Positions 16,501-25,293 of a stretch of DNA of 64,000 nt are shown here, one piece after another (the first letter of the stretch is position 1; each line of letters opens with the position of its first letter). Made by a program: the position numbers and the translations under genes. The stretch comes from an uncultured Clostridia bacterium. Lineage in GTDB: Bacteria > Bacillota > Clostridia > Christensenellales > Borkfalkiaceae. Location: the NCBI GenBank assembly GCA_944327465.1, contig CALVHH010000001.1, positions 97,330 through 161,329 on the forward strand. Reading direction: 5' to 3'. The notes below the pieces were generated by a model that saw only the letters and a list, made by a program, of their open reading frames with translations, was not told where the DNA came from and did not search any database.

Positions 16501-16932
16501 CAGCCTGTCGAACAGCTCGTCCATCGCCCGCTCCTTCAGCTCGGCGAGCTTTGCTTCGTCCACGACTATCTCGAACGAACGGTCGACGCCCGCCGCGTAG
16601 AAGTGCGTGCGTATGAGCCGCGCGCAGAATGAATGTATGGTCGATATGTCCGCCGAAGGTATCAGCGAAAGCTGCCGCTTTATGTTTGCCCGCTCCTCGC
16701 CGTCCGCCGCGGCAAGGCGGGCGATCAGCGTCTTGCGCAGCTTGTCCTTTATCTGCGCGGCTGCCTTTTTTGTGAATGTTACGGCGAGCACCGATGTCAG
16801 GTCGCCCCCCGACTGCAGCAGGTCGCATATCTTCTGTATCATGACGAACGTCTTGCCCGAGCCTGCCGAAGCCGAAACTATTATCTTTCCCTGCGCGGCT
16901 ATCGCGTCGCGCTGTTCGGGTGTGCAATTCAT
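13588..16932 (-). CDS. addA: Helicase-nuclease subunit AddA
   Basis: 1114 residues. The UvrD-like helicase domain has Walker A in SASAGSGKTFVMIQ (residues 19-27), FSTIHSFCARLI-type motif Ia sequence (DISTIHSFCARLI), VFVDEYQDVNPVQ (Walker B) and VMTMHSSKGLEFPVVIV (motif V). The C-terminal RecB-family nuclease motif LTIVDYKYVSM lies near residue 1060. AddAB processes double-strand breaks and loads RecA. The first four bases overlap the end of addB, so translation is probably coupled. Confidence 0.96.
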   Translation of the reverse strand: MNCTPEQRDAIAAQGKIIVSASAGSGKTFVMIQKICDLLQSGGDLTSVLAVTFTKKAAAQIKDKLRKTLIARLAAADGEERANIKRQLSLIPSADISTIHSFCARLIRTHFYAAGVDRSFEIVVDEAKLAELKERAMDELFDRLYAEEDGDLIFVLDRLRRKRTDAGVRKLIAEALEKARNTAGYEQMLKNSPSVFCREGFDRVCAALAAFTSRKCAALAAAFDQFYAALDAPPAYAQKLDAVAEGIRAALAQAAETDIFAPLPPLSPVRRPTAKDDGEKAAAAQFDAYRKKLKDRYDRLRGDIADRQTEYAAFIECGKLAAAFSRLVLLFDEQYTAVKREENKLDCPDLEHITLKLLADENIKRGVNERYRHVFVDEYQDVNPVQERILTLVGAADVFTVGDVKQAIYGFRGSKSVFFSQKYADMLLERGAKKLSVNFRSSDGVLGFVNRLFGDIMTPLSCGIDYAADGVMHRGGKFPEGYGRAGIVVFGKDERRAPAAEGVYSVLDHGGGKAGHTREGLAVLEIVRRELSGRHYSPEKGCMVDTQPGDICILTRKNAGDSTLGIVRALTDAGYGVDGAGDGNLLNRPEIKQLLDILSLIDNCQQDIPLTTAMLSPVGGFTHDELARIRIAQNGAPGMTFRDCLVAYYKYMRDDTAAKAGAFFAKINAYRRLSDILGAAALIDRILSDTGLAARYAADGGAKLAAVRRLKQEAFTGTGELQLNAFLTRIKCAGSSIKAAPRSSADSIKVMTMHSSKGLEFPVVIVADIARRFRKEELEEMPFDDEYAFCPRTFDRENKLVRSNVLRELCLRRARREEIKNELNLFYVACTRAMCNLYVLCGEPPAYDPAAWYEADCYAKMFDVTKYSPEYAEAPKDFEDAVRTPPIISAKGAAAGVDELFGRQYPHAVSVELPVKTSASQLMRESERTQPEAYAAHYLFDDEYGDEEPGGREAGTAYHRYLELCDLTVRDEEGILRELDRLTAGGKLSPEQRDMLSADRLAGILAMPVFARLAGARIFREREFLCALPARDVLDTAATDKVLVQGAIDLLAESREGLTIVDYKYVSMPQEAMLKKYTRQLELYKKAVGMIEGVDESTIAVCLVDLKRRREFYL

Positions 16933-19900
16933 TCCTCATCCCCCCTTTCGCGCCGTACTATCCCGGCAATTCCGCGGCAGTTGACCGATATCTTTTCGCG
17001 GTATTCGCCGTTTATGCCCGCGGCAAAGCCGCAGCTGCCCGCCAGTGCGCAGAAGGCGCACGCTTCGGGCGCGGGCGAGGGCGCCACGTTGCCCTCCTTC
17101 ATCTCCGCCGCGCCCCGTCGCGCCACCAGCGAAGAATACTTCAAAAAGTCGCCGAACTCCTGTTCGGGCAGTGCGCTGTCTATGCTCTGCCCGCGGTAGT
17201 AGGCGTTAACGTATATGCTCTTCTGCCTTTCGGCTATCTCCTTTTGCGTGCTCAGCATGACCTCGTCGCTGCAATCCATGTACCCGCTCAGCCTGAACAC
17301 GCCGTCGCGCTCGCTCTCGTAGGTCACCGAGGCGGGGAAGTAATACGCCCCCACCGCCCTCCTGCCCTTTGCGGCGGCAAGCAGGTATATGGGCAGCTGC
17401 AGCTTGAGTCCCATGTAGTACAGCGGCGCGGCGCTGTCTGCCGAGCCCGTCTTGTAGTCTATTATGCGCACCATGTCGCCGCTCGCGTCAACGCGGTCTA
17501 TCCTGCCGTACAGGCTCAGCCCGCCGTCCAGCGGCAGCTTGCACACCCTTTCGGTCTCCTCCACGGAAAAGTTGGAATTTTTAAGCTGTTCGAACGCTCC
17601 CGCGCATATTCCCGCGCACTCCTCGATCAGCGCCCGCGCCGCGTATTCGCCGCGCTTGTCGGCGGAAAGCGCCGAATACTTCGGCTCCTTCAGCAGCCGC
17701 TCGGCGGCGTCTTTTGCCTTCGCCGCCAGCTTGTCGGCGTCCGTCAGGCAATTCACGTCGGGCGAAAACACGCTCTGCAGTACGGCGTGTATAAAGTTGC
17801 CGCTGTCAAGCGGTCTCATCACGCCCTCCTCGCGCTCGGCAAGCCTGAGCCCGCGCATCATAAAGCACTTGTACGGGCAGGAAAAGTAGCTCTCGAGCAC
17901 GGTGGGCGAAAAGCTCGTGCCGTACAGCTTTGCGCCGCAGTCTATGCGCTTTGCCCCGCTCTCCGCTGCCAGCGCCCCGTTCGCTCCGTCGGCGAATCCG
18001 TTGTCGCACAGCATCGAATATATAGCCGAGCGCACCGCGGGCGAGGGCGAAGCCGCCATCTGCCGGAGCGCGGGCGCGGGCCGGGAGCACAGGTATTTGA
18101 GCATCGAAGGGTCGCGCAGCATGTCCCTGCCCGTCAGCGGCGAAAGCGGCGCGCCCGAAGGCGAAGCAAACAGTGCGCACACATAGTCGAGCATTGGGCT
18201 GGCGCCCGTCTCCTCGCCGCCGCTGCGCAGGGGTCGGCTGAGGTGCAGCGCCCTTTCAAAGGCGCACAGGTTGAGTCCCGCCGTCTCGCGGCGGCGCGTG
18301 TCCACTTCGGCTATCTTTGGCGATATCTTTATGTCCAGCCCCTCCAGCGAGGCAAGGTCTCTGTCCGTCAGCACGGCGGTGTCGTCGCCCGCGGCGGGCA
18401 CGCCGTCGGTCAGCCCCACGGCAAACACCACCTCGCTGCCGGTGTTGGCGCAGGCGGTCAGATCTCCCGCGAACACTGCGTCCTGCTTGGGCGGTATCAG
18501 CGAAAGTTCGGCGGCGGCAAATCCGCTTTTCAATATGCCTGCAAAGTCGCGCACGGCAAGGCGGGTGCCGGCGGTCAGTTTTTCCGCCTCGTCCAGGACG
18601 GCGCATACGGCGTCGTAAGCCCTGCCGCAGAACGCCGCCTCGGCGGGGTAGTCTGCGGCAAATTCAGCGCTCATGCCCTCAAGCCTTTCGCGGCAGCAAA
18701 ACTGCTCCAAGATCCCGCGCAGCGCCGCGCAGTACTCGGCGCCCGTGCCGTTCGCGGGTATGCCTTTGAGCGCCTTCAAAAAGGGCGTGCGTATGCGTTC
18801 AACGGCACATATATCCAGTTTAAGCGCATCCAACACCTCTTTTTTTGGCGTGCGCTTTACTCCGCCGCGGTACCCCGCAAGGCGCAGCACGTAGTTTGCG
18901 AACAGATCCTTGTCCTTGCGCCTTTCGCCCTCGCCCGCGGGCTTTGCTCCCCCGCCCGCCACAAAGAACAGCGGCGACGACACCGCCGCCATCACCGACT
19001 GCGCCGTGCAGCCGTCGGCGGCGCAGCTCAAAAACGCCGCTAAAAACGTGCACACGGGGTGTTCCGAAAGGCGGTAGCGCCTGTCAAGGTAAAATGGTAT
19101 GCCGTATTCGCCGAACACCCGCGCAAGCGCGGGCGCGTACTTTGCCGTGTCGGGCAACATTACGGATATCGAGCGGTAGCGCACGCCCTCTTCGAACACG
19201 TACCTGATTATGTTTGCGGCTACATACTCCATCTCCTCGTCCTCGTCGGCGCCGCAGAACAGCTTTACCGCCGATGTGGGCGCGGGCGCCGCGGTGTGAA
19301 AGGTCTGCGGGTCGAATATGTGCGTGCGTATGCTCTCCGCCTCTGGGCGGAGCGTGCTCTTGAGCACGGCGGTGTTGGCGCCGCCGAACGCCTTCGCCAC
19401 GCCCGAAAAGTACGCCGGAGCCTGGTTGGTGTACACGTCCTCCGCGCCGCCTATAAATATGCCCGTCACGTTCTTCGCCGCCTCCATGCATGCGGCGGCG
19501 CACTCTGCCACCGAGCACGTGAACGCCTGAAATCCCAAAAATATGACGTCGGCGCCGCGTACTTCGGGCGATGTCGTTATCACTTCGGGCAGCAGCGCCA
19601 TATATCTGTTTCTGTCCACGCTTCCGCTGTCTTCAAGAAATCGCACGTACTCGGCGTACAAAAATGCAAGGTCTTCCAGCTTTGCCCTCAGCACGGGGTC
19701 GGGGCAGTTCGCCGCGGCAATGTCTTCGGGCGTCACGCGCGAAGAGTACAGCAGCGCTATCGTATCGTAGATGTCCTGCGCGGCGGTGGCGGAAGACAGC
19801 TTTTTAAACGCCGTCAGCCTGTCGCGGTTGTTCTGTATCAGCGAGCGCACTATCATGGCTGAGCCCTGCCTTGTCAGCAGCCCGTCCTGCTTGCCCCTTT

Positions 19901-20105
19901 GCTGCGCCAGGAAGCGGGCAAACGTGCACACGTTTACCGTAAAGCTCCCGCCCACGGCGGCGCACACCGTGCGCTCGGCGGCAAGGGTCAGCCTGTCCTC
20001 GCAAAAAATGAGCGTGCGCGCCCCCCTTTCGCAGTTGGCTTTTACCAGCTCGCTTAGTTTTTTGAGCGCCGTATTTAAAACGGGCGCGATGAACGAGTTT
20101 ATCAT
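16929..20105 (-). CDS. addB: Helicase-nuclease subunit AddB
   Basis: 1058 residues from the ATG at 20105. The inactivated helicase-like N-terminus lacks a GxxGxGKT Walker A. The expected place reads ARTLIFCEDRLTLAAER, resembling RexB-type partners more than B. subtilis AddB. The nuclease motif VRIIDYKTGSAD sits at ~885. Four cysteines of an iron-sulfur staple are present: FSCPYKC? region near 743 (first Cys) and ACAFCALAGSC near 1021. A start at 20114 would lie on top of the TATAAT box, so the ATG three codons downstream was preferred. It begins a two-gene operon with addA. Confidence 0.93.
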   Translation of the reverse strand: MINSFIAPVLNTALKKLSELVKANCERGARTLIFCEDRLTLAAERTVCAAVGGSFTVNVCTFARFLAQQRGKQDGLLTRQGSAMIVRSLIQNNRDRLTAFKKLSSATAAQDIYDTIALLYSSRVTPEDIAAANCPDPVLRAKLEDLAFLYAEYVRFLEDSGSVDRNRYMALLPEVITTSPEVRGADVIFLGFQAFTCSVAECAAACMEAAKNVTGIFIGGAEDVYTNQAPAYFSGVAKAFGGANTAVLKSTLRPEAESIRTHIFDPQTFHTAAPAPTSAVKLFCGADEDEEMEYVAANIIRYVFEEGVRYRSISVMLPDTAKYAPALARVFGEYGIPFYLDRRYRLSEHPVCTFLAAFLSCAADGCTAQSVMAAVSSPLFFVAGGGAKPAGEGERRKDKDLFANYVLRLAGYRGGVKRTPKKEVLDALKLDICAVERIRTPFLKALKGIPANGTGAEYCAALRGILEQFCCRERLEGMSAEFAADYPAEAAFCGRAYDAVCAVLDEAEKLTAGTRLAVRDFAGILKSGFAAAELSLIPPKQDAVFAGDLTACANTGSEVVFAVGLTDGVPAAGDDTAVLTDRDLASLEGLDIKISPKIAEVDTRRRETAGLNLCAFERALHLSRPLRSGGEETGASPMLDYVCALFASPSGAPLSPLTGRDMLRDPSMLKYLCSRPAPALRQMAASPSPAVRSAIYSMLCDNGFADGANGALAAESGAKRIDCGAKLYGTSFSPTVLESYFSCPYKCFMMRGLRLAEREEGVMRPLDSGNFIHAVLQSVFSPDVNCLTDADKLAAKAKDAAERLLKEPKYSALSADKRGEYAARALIEECAGICAGAFEQLKNSNFSVEETERVCKLPLDGGLSLYGRIDRVDASGDMVRIIDYKTGSADSAAPLYYMGLKLQLPIYLLAAAKGRRAVGAYYFPASVTYESERDGVFRLSGYMDCSDEVMLSTQKEIAERQKSIYVNAYYRGQSIDSALPEQEFGDFLKYSSLVARRGAAEMKEGNVAPSPAPEACAFCALAGSCGFAAGINGEYREKISVNCRGIAGIVRRERGDEE

Positions 20106-20112
20106 AGCTGTC

Positions 20113-20141
20113 ATTATACCATATTGCGCACAATTTTTAAA
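20113..20141 (-). promoter_or_regulatory. Promoter of addBA, predicting a leaderless mRNA
   Basis: Minus strand TTTAAA (20136-20141), a 17-bp spacer, TATAAT (20113-20118). The chosen ATG at 20105 is seven bases after the -10 box. The upstream ATG overlaps the box itself. Confidence 0.65.
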
Positions 20142-20161
20142 GATTTTATGGCGTAAAAGTT

Positions 20162-20190
20162 TTTACTTTTTATTATTTGTATGCTATAAT
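20162..20190 (+). promoter_or_regulatory. Promoter of the 20198 lipoprotein gene, leaderless
   Basis: TTTACT (20162-20167), a 17-bp spacer, TATAAT (20185-20190). The start codon at 20198 is seven bases after the -10 box and no ribosome binding site exists. Confidence 0.7.
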
Positions 20191-20197
20191 AGCGAAT

Positions 20198-21319
20198 ATG
20201 AAAAAATCGGTTAAAATACTTGCTTTGGCTGCGTGCGCGGCATGCACGTTTACGCTCTCCGCCTGCGGCGGGTGCGGCGGCTGCGCGGGCGCCACGACAT
20301 ACACCATAACCACTTCGCCCAACTGGCTCATCAGGGGCGGCTCTGCCGACGAGCTCGACGCCTCGTCATACCTGCTCGCAAGCAAGGAGGTGGCAACCTA
20401 CTCCATAAGCTCTTCGGGCGGCGCCAACGACTCCTATTCCGCCGAGTATTCAAAAGACGGCAGCTACACCGCCACGCTCTATGCCGAAGAGTACGACTGG
20501 AACTCCCCTTCCATTCCCCAGTCGCTGCGTGTCGAAAACAAGACGGGCTACGTCTACGTCTACGAAACCGTGCTCGAACAGCCCGGCGCCTTCGTCATGG
20601 GCGGCGAGCGCCACGAATTCATAAACAAAGTCACCACAAAGAGCTGTTTTCTTTCGGCGGGCAACAGCCTTCGCCCCGTATATTCGCTACAGGACGTGGA
20701 GTGCACCACCCCCAATTCGCTGCAGCCCGCCTCGCTTGAGACGAGCTTCGTAGTAATGGACGGCAGGTACGAAACCTTCTACAGCTACGACGGCGTCTCC
20801 GCGCAGACAACTTATTCGGCGGTGATAACCTATCCCGACTCCGTATCCGAAATTTCGGGCGCCTATACCCCCTCGGTCGCAACCGAGTACACCCTCTTCG
20901 ACGCGGCGTCCCTGCCCGTCGCGCTCAGGTCCATGACGCAGAGCGGCACGCACGTATTCGACGTATACGTACCCGTAAACGGACTCAGCGCAAGGTACCA
21001 GGCGGCGTGGGGCAGCGCTTCGGCAATCACCGATGACGGCTGGGCGGACGTCATATCCGTGCTCGACGCAGCCACCGACTCGGGCTATCTCATTGCAGGT
21101 CTCAACGAGGACGGCGAACGCGCCTACAGCGTCACCCCCGTCACGGTCAGCCTTGTTTCGGCAATGACGGGTCCCTCGTCCACTTATTATTTCGCTTCGG
21201 TCACCGACCCCGACCTCAACGCCTGCCGCGCCCTGCCCGTGCGCATAGACGAAGTGGTGCCCTTCAACCTCGGCACGATAACCTATACTCTCAACGGCAT
21301 AAGTTTGATCGGCAAATAA
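20198..21319 (+). CDS. Predicted lipoprotein of unknown function
   Basis: 373 residues. The signal peptide MKKSVKILALAACAACTF runs into the lipobox LSACG. A Gly/Cys-rich segment (GGCGGCAGA) follows the anchor cysteine. The mature part is rich in Ser, Thr, Tyr and Asp and looks beta-rich. No catalytic motif is recognised. It starts with a leaderless promoter and ends before a strong terminator. It is divergent from addB. Confidence 0.75.
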   Translation: MKKSVKILALAACAACTFTLSACGGCGGCAGATTYTITTSPNWLIRGGSADELDASSYLLASKEVATYSISSSGGANDSYSAEYSKDGSYTATLYAEEYDWNSPSIPQSLRVENKTGYVYVYETVLEQPGAFVMGGERHEFINKVTTKSCFLSAGNSLRPVYSLQDVECTTPNSLQPASLETSFVVMDGRYETFYSYDGVSAQTTYSAVITYPDSVSEISGAYTPSVATEYTLFDAASLPVALRSMTQSGTHVFDVYVPVNGLSARYQAAWGSASAITDDGWADVISVLDAATDSGYLIAGLNEDGERAYSVTPVTVSLVSAMTGPSSTYYFASVTDPDLNACRALPVRIDEVVPFNLGTITYTLNGISLIGK

Positions 21320-21328
21320 ACTGCCTTC

Positions 21329-21357
21329 GGGCGGCGCGGCGTGCAGCCGCGCCGCCC
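21329..21357 (+). terminator. Terminator of the 20198 lipoprotein gene
   Basis: A 12-bp stem GGGCGGCGCGGC/GCCGCGCCGCCC with loop GTGCA, followed by TTTAAAATT. Confidence 0.8.
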
Positions 21358-21517
21358 TTTAAAATTGCCTTCGCCATTTATTTTTTCGCACATTCAACAA
21401 ATTGTGCCCCTTCACTATTGACATCACTAAATATATGTGTTATAATGCTATCAAATAGAAAGGGAAATTTTTCCTCTCTTTACATTTTTAGTCATTATAT
21501 ACCATATTTTGGCTTTT

Positions 21518-21690
21518 TTAAATTTGACGACCCCTACACTTTTTTATTACTCCTTATTTGATATTCCGGCACAGCCCCGTCCGCTTCTCCTTCAGAGAGG
21601 GAATATCTTATAAATTAAATTTGACGACCCCTACACTTTTTTATTACTCCTTATTTGATATTCTGGCATGCCCCGTCCGCTTCTCCTGCG
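21518..21690. repeat. Two direct repeats of ~75 bp, 97-bp period
   Basis: Both copies begin TTAAATTTGACGACCCCTAC and continue through TTATTTGATATTC to CCCCGTCCGCTTCTCCT (copy 1 from about 21518, copy 2 from about 21615). They are almost identical over ~73 bases with one substitution and one or two indels near GGCA. The gap 21320-21775 has no gene. Confidence 0.85.
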
Positions 21691-21698
21691 GACGGGGC
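21670..21698. terminator. Hairpin completing the second direct repeat
   Basis: GCCCCGTCCGC pairs with GCGGACGGGGC around TTCTCCT. Only the second repeat copy has the matching arm; copy 1 has an AGAGAGGG sequence instead. Confidence 0.55.
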
Positions 21699-21713
21699 AT
21701 TGTCGTAAATTTG

Positions 21714-21751
21714 TGCTGCGTGCGGCAGACAAAAGTCTGTCGCACGCAGCA
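21714..21751 (-). terminator. Probable terminator of the exporter operon
   Basis: A 17-bp stem with one G-T pair (TGCTGCGTGCGGCAGAC and partner) and an AAAA loop, 25 bases past the end of the second ABC gene. No long T-run. Confidence 0.55.
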
Positions 21752-21775
21752 TTTAAAAATGGTTTGCAAAATTTT

Positions 21776-23578
21776 TCAGTAACTTTCAAACTGCGAGCGG
21801 TAAAGTTTGTAGTACATTCCCTTTTTTGCCAGCAGCTCCTCGTGCGTGCCCTGCTCGGCAACGTCGCCGCCGTCCATCACGAGTATCTTGTCGGCGTTCC
21901 TTATCGTCGACAGCCTGTGCGCAATGACAAAGCACGTTCTGCCCTCCATAAGCTTGGTCATCGCCTGCTGAATGATGTGTTCGGTGCGCGTGTCCACGTT
22001 GGACGTCGCCTCGTCGAGTATCAGCATGGGGCTGTCCAAAAGCATTGCGCGGGCTATGGTCAAAAGCTGTTTCTGTCCCTTCGATATATTGACTGCGTTG
22101 TCCGAAAGGTATGTGTCGTAGCCGTTGGGCAGCCTCGCAATGAACGAATGGATCTTTGCCGCTCGGCACACTCTTTCCACTTCCTCACGCGTGGCGTTCT
22201 CCTTTCCGTAGGCAATGTTTTCGTACACCGTGCCGGCAAACAGCCAGGTATCCTGCAGCACCATCGTAAAGCATCCGCGCAGCCCTGCGCGGGTATACCC
22301 GGCTATATCCCTGCCGTCCAGCATTATCCTGCCCGAGTCGGGGTCGTAAAACCTCATCAGCAGGTTTATCACCGTCGTCTTTCCTGCGCCCGTCTTTCCC
22401 ACGATCGCCACCACGTTGCCCTTGTGCGCCTCTATCGAAAGGTCGTGCAGCACCTCGCGTCCCTTTATATATCCGAACGAAACGTGCTCAAAAGCCACGT
22501 CGCCGCGTATGTTTTCGGGCGCTATGGCGCCCTCGGGGTCGGGAGCTTCGGGCTGCTCTTCCAGGACGCGGAATACGCGTTCGGCGGCGGCTATTGCCGA
22601 CTGAAACTCGCCGAACACATTGGCTATCTCGTTTATCGGCCCCGAAAACTTTCTTGAATACAGCACGAACGAAGCTATCTGCCCCACCCTCGTTATGCCG
22701 CCGAACGAATACATGTACATCAGCGCCCCCAGCACCGAAATGAGCGTCATCGCCAGGTTGTTCATAAAGTTGTTGGTGGGACCCGTCATCGTGGATATGT
22801 ACTCAGCCCGGGCATAGGCTTCCACCGCCTGAGTGTTCTTGGCTTCAAATTTTTGTATCATCGCCTCTTCGCAGCCGTACGCCTTAGTCGTCTTCTGCCC
22901 GGCTATCATCTCCTCGACGAACCCGTTCAGCTCGCCCAGCTTTGCGCTGCGCCTGCGGAACAGCGGCTGCACTCTCTTGGCTATAAACCTCGTCAGCAGC
23001 ACGGAAATGGGTATGGTGACGACGAACACCACCACGAGCAGCGGCGATATCGTCAGCATCATTATGAACGACCCGGCTATCATGACCACGCTGTTTATTA
23101 CGAGCACGACGTCGTTGGCAAGCGATTCGCCCACGGTGTCTATGTCGTAGGACAGCACGGATATTATGTCGCCCGCCTGGCGGCTGTCAAAGTAGCTTAC
23201 GGGCAGCGATATCAGCTTGTTAAAGGTATCTTCGCGCATTCTGCACGCCACCTTTTTTGCCACGTACGCCATGCCCACCGTCGAAAGGTAGCTCAGCACG
23301 CCCGAAAGCGCATATATTCCCGCAAGCAGTGCGCAGCAGTAGTACACGGCGTCCATGTCGGTTGAGCCGTCGGACTTTATCATGTCTATCGCGTCGCCGC
23401 TCAGCTTCGGTCCCGTCAGCGACAGCACCACCGAGGCTATGTTGGCTATAAACAGCAGCACGAACACCGCCATCCACGGCTTGAGATATCTTATCAGGTT
23501 TATCAGCACATAGCCCGTATCTGCCTTCCGCTTTCCAAGGTCGCGGTGGTCCGAAAGGTGCATTCTCGGTTCTTTCAT
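21776..23578 (-). CDS. ABC exporter half-transporter (second subunit)
   Basis: 600 residues: six-helix ABC-transporter type 1 membrane domain (~30-330) then an ATPase domain. Walker A is VGKTGAGKTTVINLL and Walker B LILDEATSNVDTRTE is canonical with catalytic Glu. The signature is VNISKGQKQL, with Lys where Gly is usual. Together with the 23596 protein it should form a heterodimeric drug or peptide exporter with one degenerate ATP site. The start codon follows the previous gene by 17 bases. Confidence 0.9.
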   Translation of the reverse strand: MKEPRMHLSDHRDLGKRKADTGYVLINLIRYLKPWMAVFVLLFIANIASVVLSLTGPKLSGDAIDMIKSDGSTDMDAVYYCCALLAGIYALSGVLSYLSTVGMAYVAKKVACRMREDTFNKLISLPVSYFDSRQAGDIISVLSYDIDTVGESLANDVVLVINSVVMIAGSFIMMLTISPLLVVVFVVTIPISVLLTRFIAKRVQPLFRRRSAKLGELNGFVEEMIAGQKTTKAYGCEEAMIQKFEAKNTQAVEAYARAEYISTMTGPTNNFMNNLAMTLISVLGALMYMYSFGGITRVGQIASFVLYSRKFSGPINEIANVFGEFQSAIAAAERVFRVLEEQPEAPDPEGAIAPENIRGDVAFEHVSFGYIKGREVLHDLSIEAHKGNVVAIVGKTGAGKTTVINLLMRFYDPDSGRIMLDGRDIAGYTRAGLRGCFTMVLQDTWLFAGTVYENIAYGKENATREEVERVCRAAKIHSFIARLPNGYDTYLSDNAVNISKGQKQLLTIARAMLLDSPMLILDEATSNVDTRTEHIIQQAMTKLMEGRTCFVIAHRLSTIRNADKILVMDGGDVAEQGTHEELLAKKGMYYKLYRSQFESY

Positions 23579-23595
23579 GATATCTTCCTCACCCC

Positions 23596-25293
23596 CTACA
23601 CGTCCTCGCCCATCTGGGCGCGGTATATCTGCGCGTATTCGGGGCAGGTGCGCAGCAGCTCTTCGTGCGTGCCCAGCCCTATCTGCCGTCCGTCGTCCAG
23701 CACCAATATCATGTCGGCGCCCCTCACCGAGCTCACCCGCTGCGCCACTATCACCTTGGTCGTCTGCGGATACTTGTCGGCAAGCTCCCGCCTCAGTGCG
23801 GCGTCCGTCTCGTAGTCGAGCGCCGATGACGCATCGTCAAGAATGAGTATGCGCGGCTGTCCCGCCAGCGCCCTCGCCACGGTCAGGCGCTGTTTCTGCC
23901 CGCCCGAAAGATTGGCTGCCTTCTGGGCGAGGTCGTAGTCCAGCCCGCCGTGCAGCTTTGCAACGAACTCTTCCGCCTGCGCGCTCTTCGCTGCGCCGAG
24001 TATGCTGTCCTCGGGCAGCGCCCTGCCGTAGTCTATGTTTTCGCGCACCGACCCCGCCATCAGGAAGTCGTTCTGGAACGCCGCGCCGAAGTACTTTCTC
24101 ACCTCCTCGGGCGGCATCGAGCGCACGTTTCTGCCGTCTATGTACACGTCGCCGCTGTCGGCGTCGTAAAAGCGCATCATCAGGTTTACTATCGTCGATT
24201 TCCCGCTGCCCGTGGCGCCTATTATGCCCAGCGTTCCGCCGTGCGGCAGCGCAAAATTGATGTCGGTAAGGTTGTTTTCCACGCCGTTGTACGAAAAGCA
24301 CACGTCTTTGAACTGCACCGCGTATTCGCCGCAGCCCTCCGCCAGCTCCTCGGCGGGCTGCGCCGTGTCCATTTTAAGCACCCGCTCTATGCGCTCGGCC
24401 GAAGCTATGCCCTGCGACAGCACCACGAATATCTTCGAAAGCCCCAGCATGCCGTTGAGTATCATCGTAAAGTACGTCAGCACCGCCAGCACGCTGCCCG
24501 CGCCGTCGGACATCAGTGCGCCCACTATTATTACGACCACCAGCCCGAGGTTGAGTATGAGCGTCGCCAGCGGGTTGGTCAGCGACATTATCCTCTTAGC
24601 CGCCAGGTCGGTGTCGCCCAGGCGGTCGGATATGCCGCGGAACTTTTCCGTTTCGTACCCGCCCTTCGAAAGCGCCTTTACTATGCGCACGCCCGAAATG
24701 TTTTCCTGCATCGCCCGCACCATGTCGTCGCTGTTCGCCTGCTTTTTGGCGTAGTAGGGTATGGATTTTTTTGTTATCACCGCCACGGCGGCTATTACGA
24801 ACGGCACGCAGCCGAGCAGCACAGACGCAAGATAGGCGTCTACTATAAAGGTCATTATTATGCCGCCCACTAAAAGTATGGGGGCGCGCACGCCCAGCCT
24901 CAGCGTCCTCGCCACCATCTGGTTTACGTAGTAGCTGTCCGAAGTCAGCCTCGATACCAGCGAAGGCACCGTAACTTCGTCCACCTGCTCGCTCTTCAAA
25001 TAGGATATCTTTTTGAACAGGTCGTACCTCAAATCGTGCGTCATCTTCGCCGCCGCCGACACCGAAAGTCTGTTCGCCCATATGTTTCCAAACATGGCGA
25101 TCAGTGAAAACGCCAGCATGAGCAGCCCCGCCCACAGCACGGGCACAATGTCCTTCAGCGGCACTATCTCGTCTATTATATAGTCGAGCAGCAGCGGCAA
25201 AAACAGTTCGGCTATCGAACCTATGAACTTTATCGTCACCCCCCACGCGGCAATGCCGCCGTAGGGGCGCAGATACTTCAAAGTCCCCTTCAC
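23596..25293 (-). CDS. ABC exporter half-transporter (first subunit)
   Basis: 565 residues with a type 1 exporter membrane domain and ATPase domain. Walker A IGATGSGKSTIVNLM and signature ANLSGGQKQRLTVARAL are canonical. Walker B ends ILILDDASSALDYETD, with Asp replacing the catalytic Glu. This is the mark of the non-hydrolytic site in heterodimeric exporters. Its start overlaps the MarR stop (ATGA), so expression is coupled to the regulator. Confidence 0.9.
   Translation of the reverse strand: MKGTLKYLRPYGGIAAWGVTIKFIGSIAELFLPLLLDYIIDEIVPLKDIVPVLWAGLLMLAFSLIAMFGNIWANRLSVSAAAKMTHDLRYDLFKKISYLKSEQVDEVTVPSLVSRLTSDSYYVNQMVARTLRLGVRAPILLVGGIIMTFIVDAYLASVLLGCVPFVIAAVAVITKKSIPYYAKKQANSDDMVRAMQENISGVRIVKALSKGGYETEKFRGISDRLGDTDLAAKRIMSLTNPLATLILNLGLVVVIIVGALMSDGAGSVLAVLTYFTMILNGMLGLSKIFVVLSQGIASAERIERVLKMDTAQPAEELAEGCGEYAVQFKDVCFSYNGVENNLTDINFALPHGGTLGIIGATGSGKSTIVNLMMRFYDADSGDVYIDGRNVRSMPPEEVRKYFGAAFQNDFLMAGSVRENIDYGRALPEDSILGAAKSAQAEEFVAKLHGGLDYDLAQKAANLSGGQKQRLTVARALAGQPRILILDDASSALDYETDAALRRELADKYPQTTKVIVAQRVSSVRGADMILVLDDGRQIGLGTHEELLRTCPEYAQIYRAQMGEDV

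Noticed and set aside
16920-19043. 707-residue plus-strand frame opposite addB
   Set aside because: Low-complexity Arg/Ala/Val-rich translation typical of a GC-rich shadow; addB motifs are clear on the other strand.
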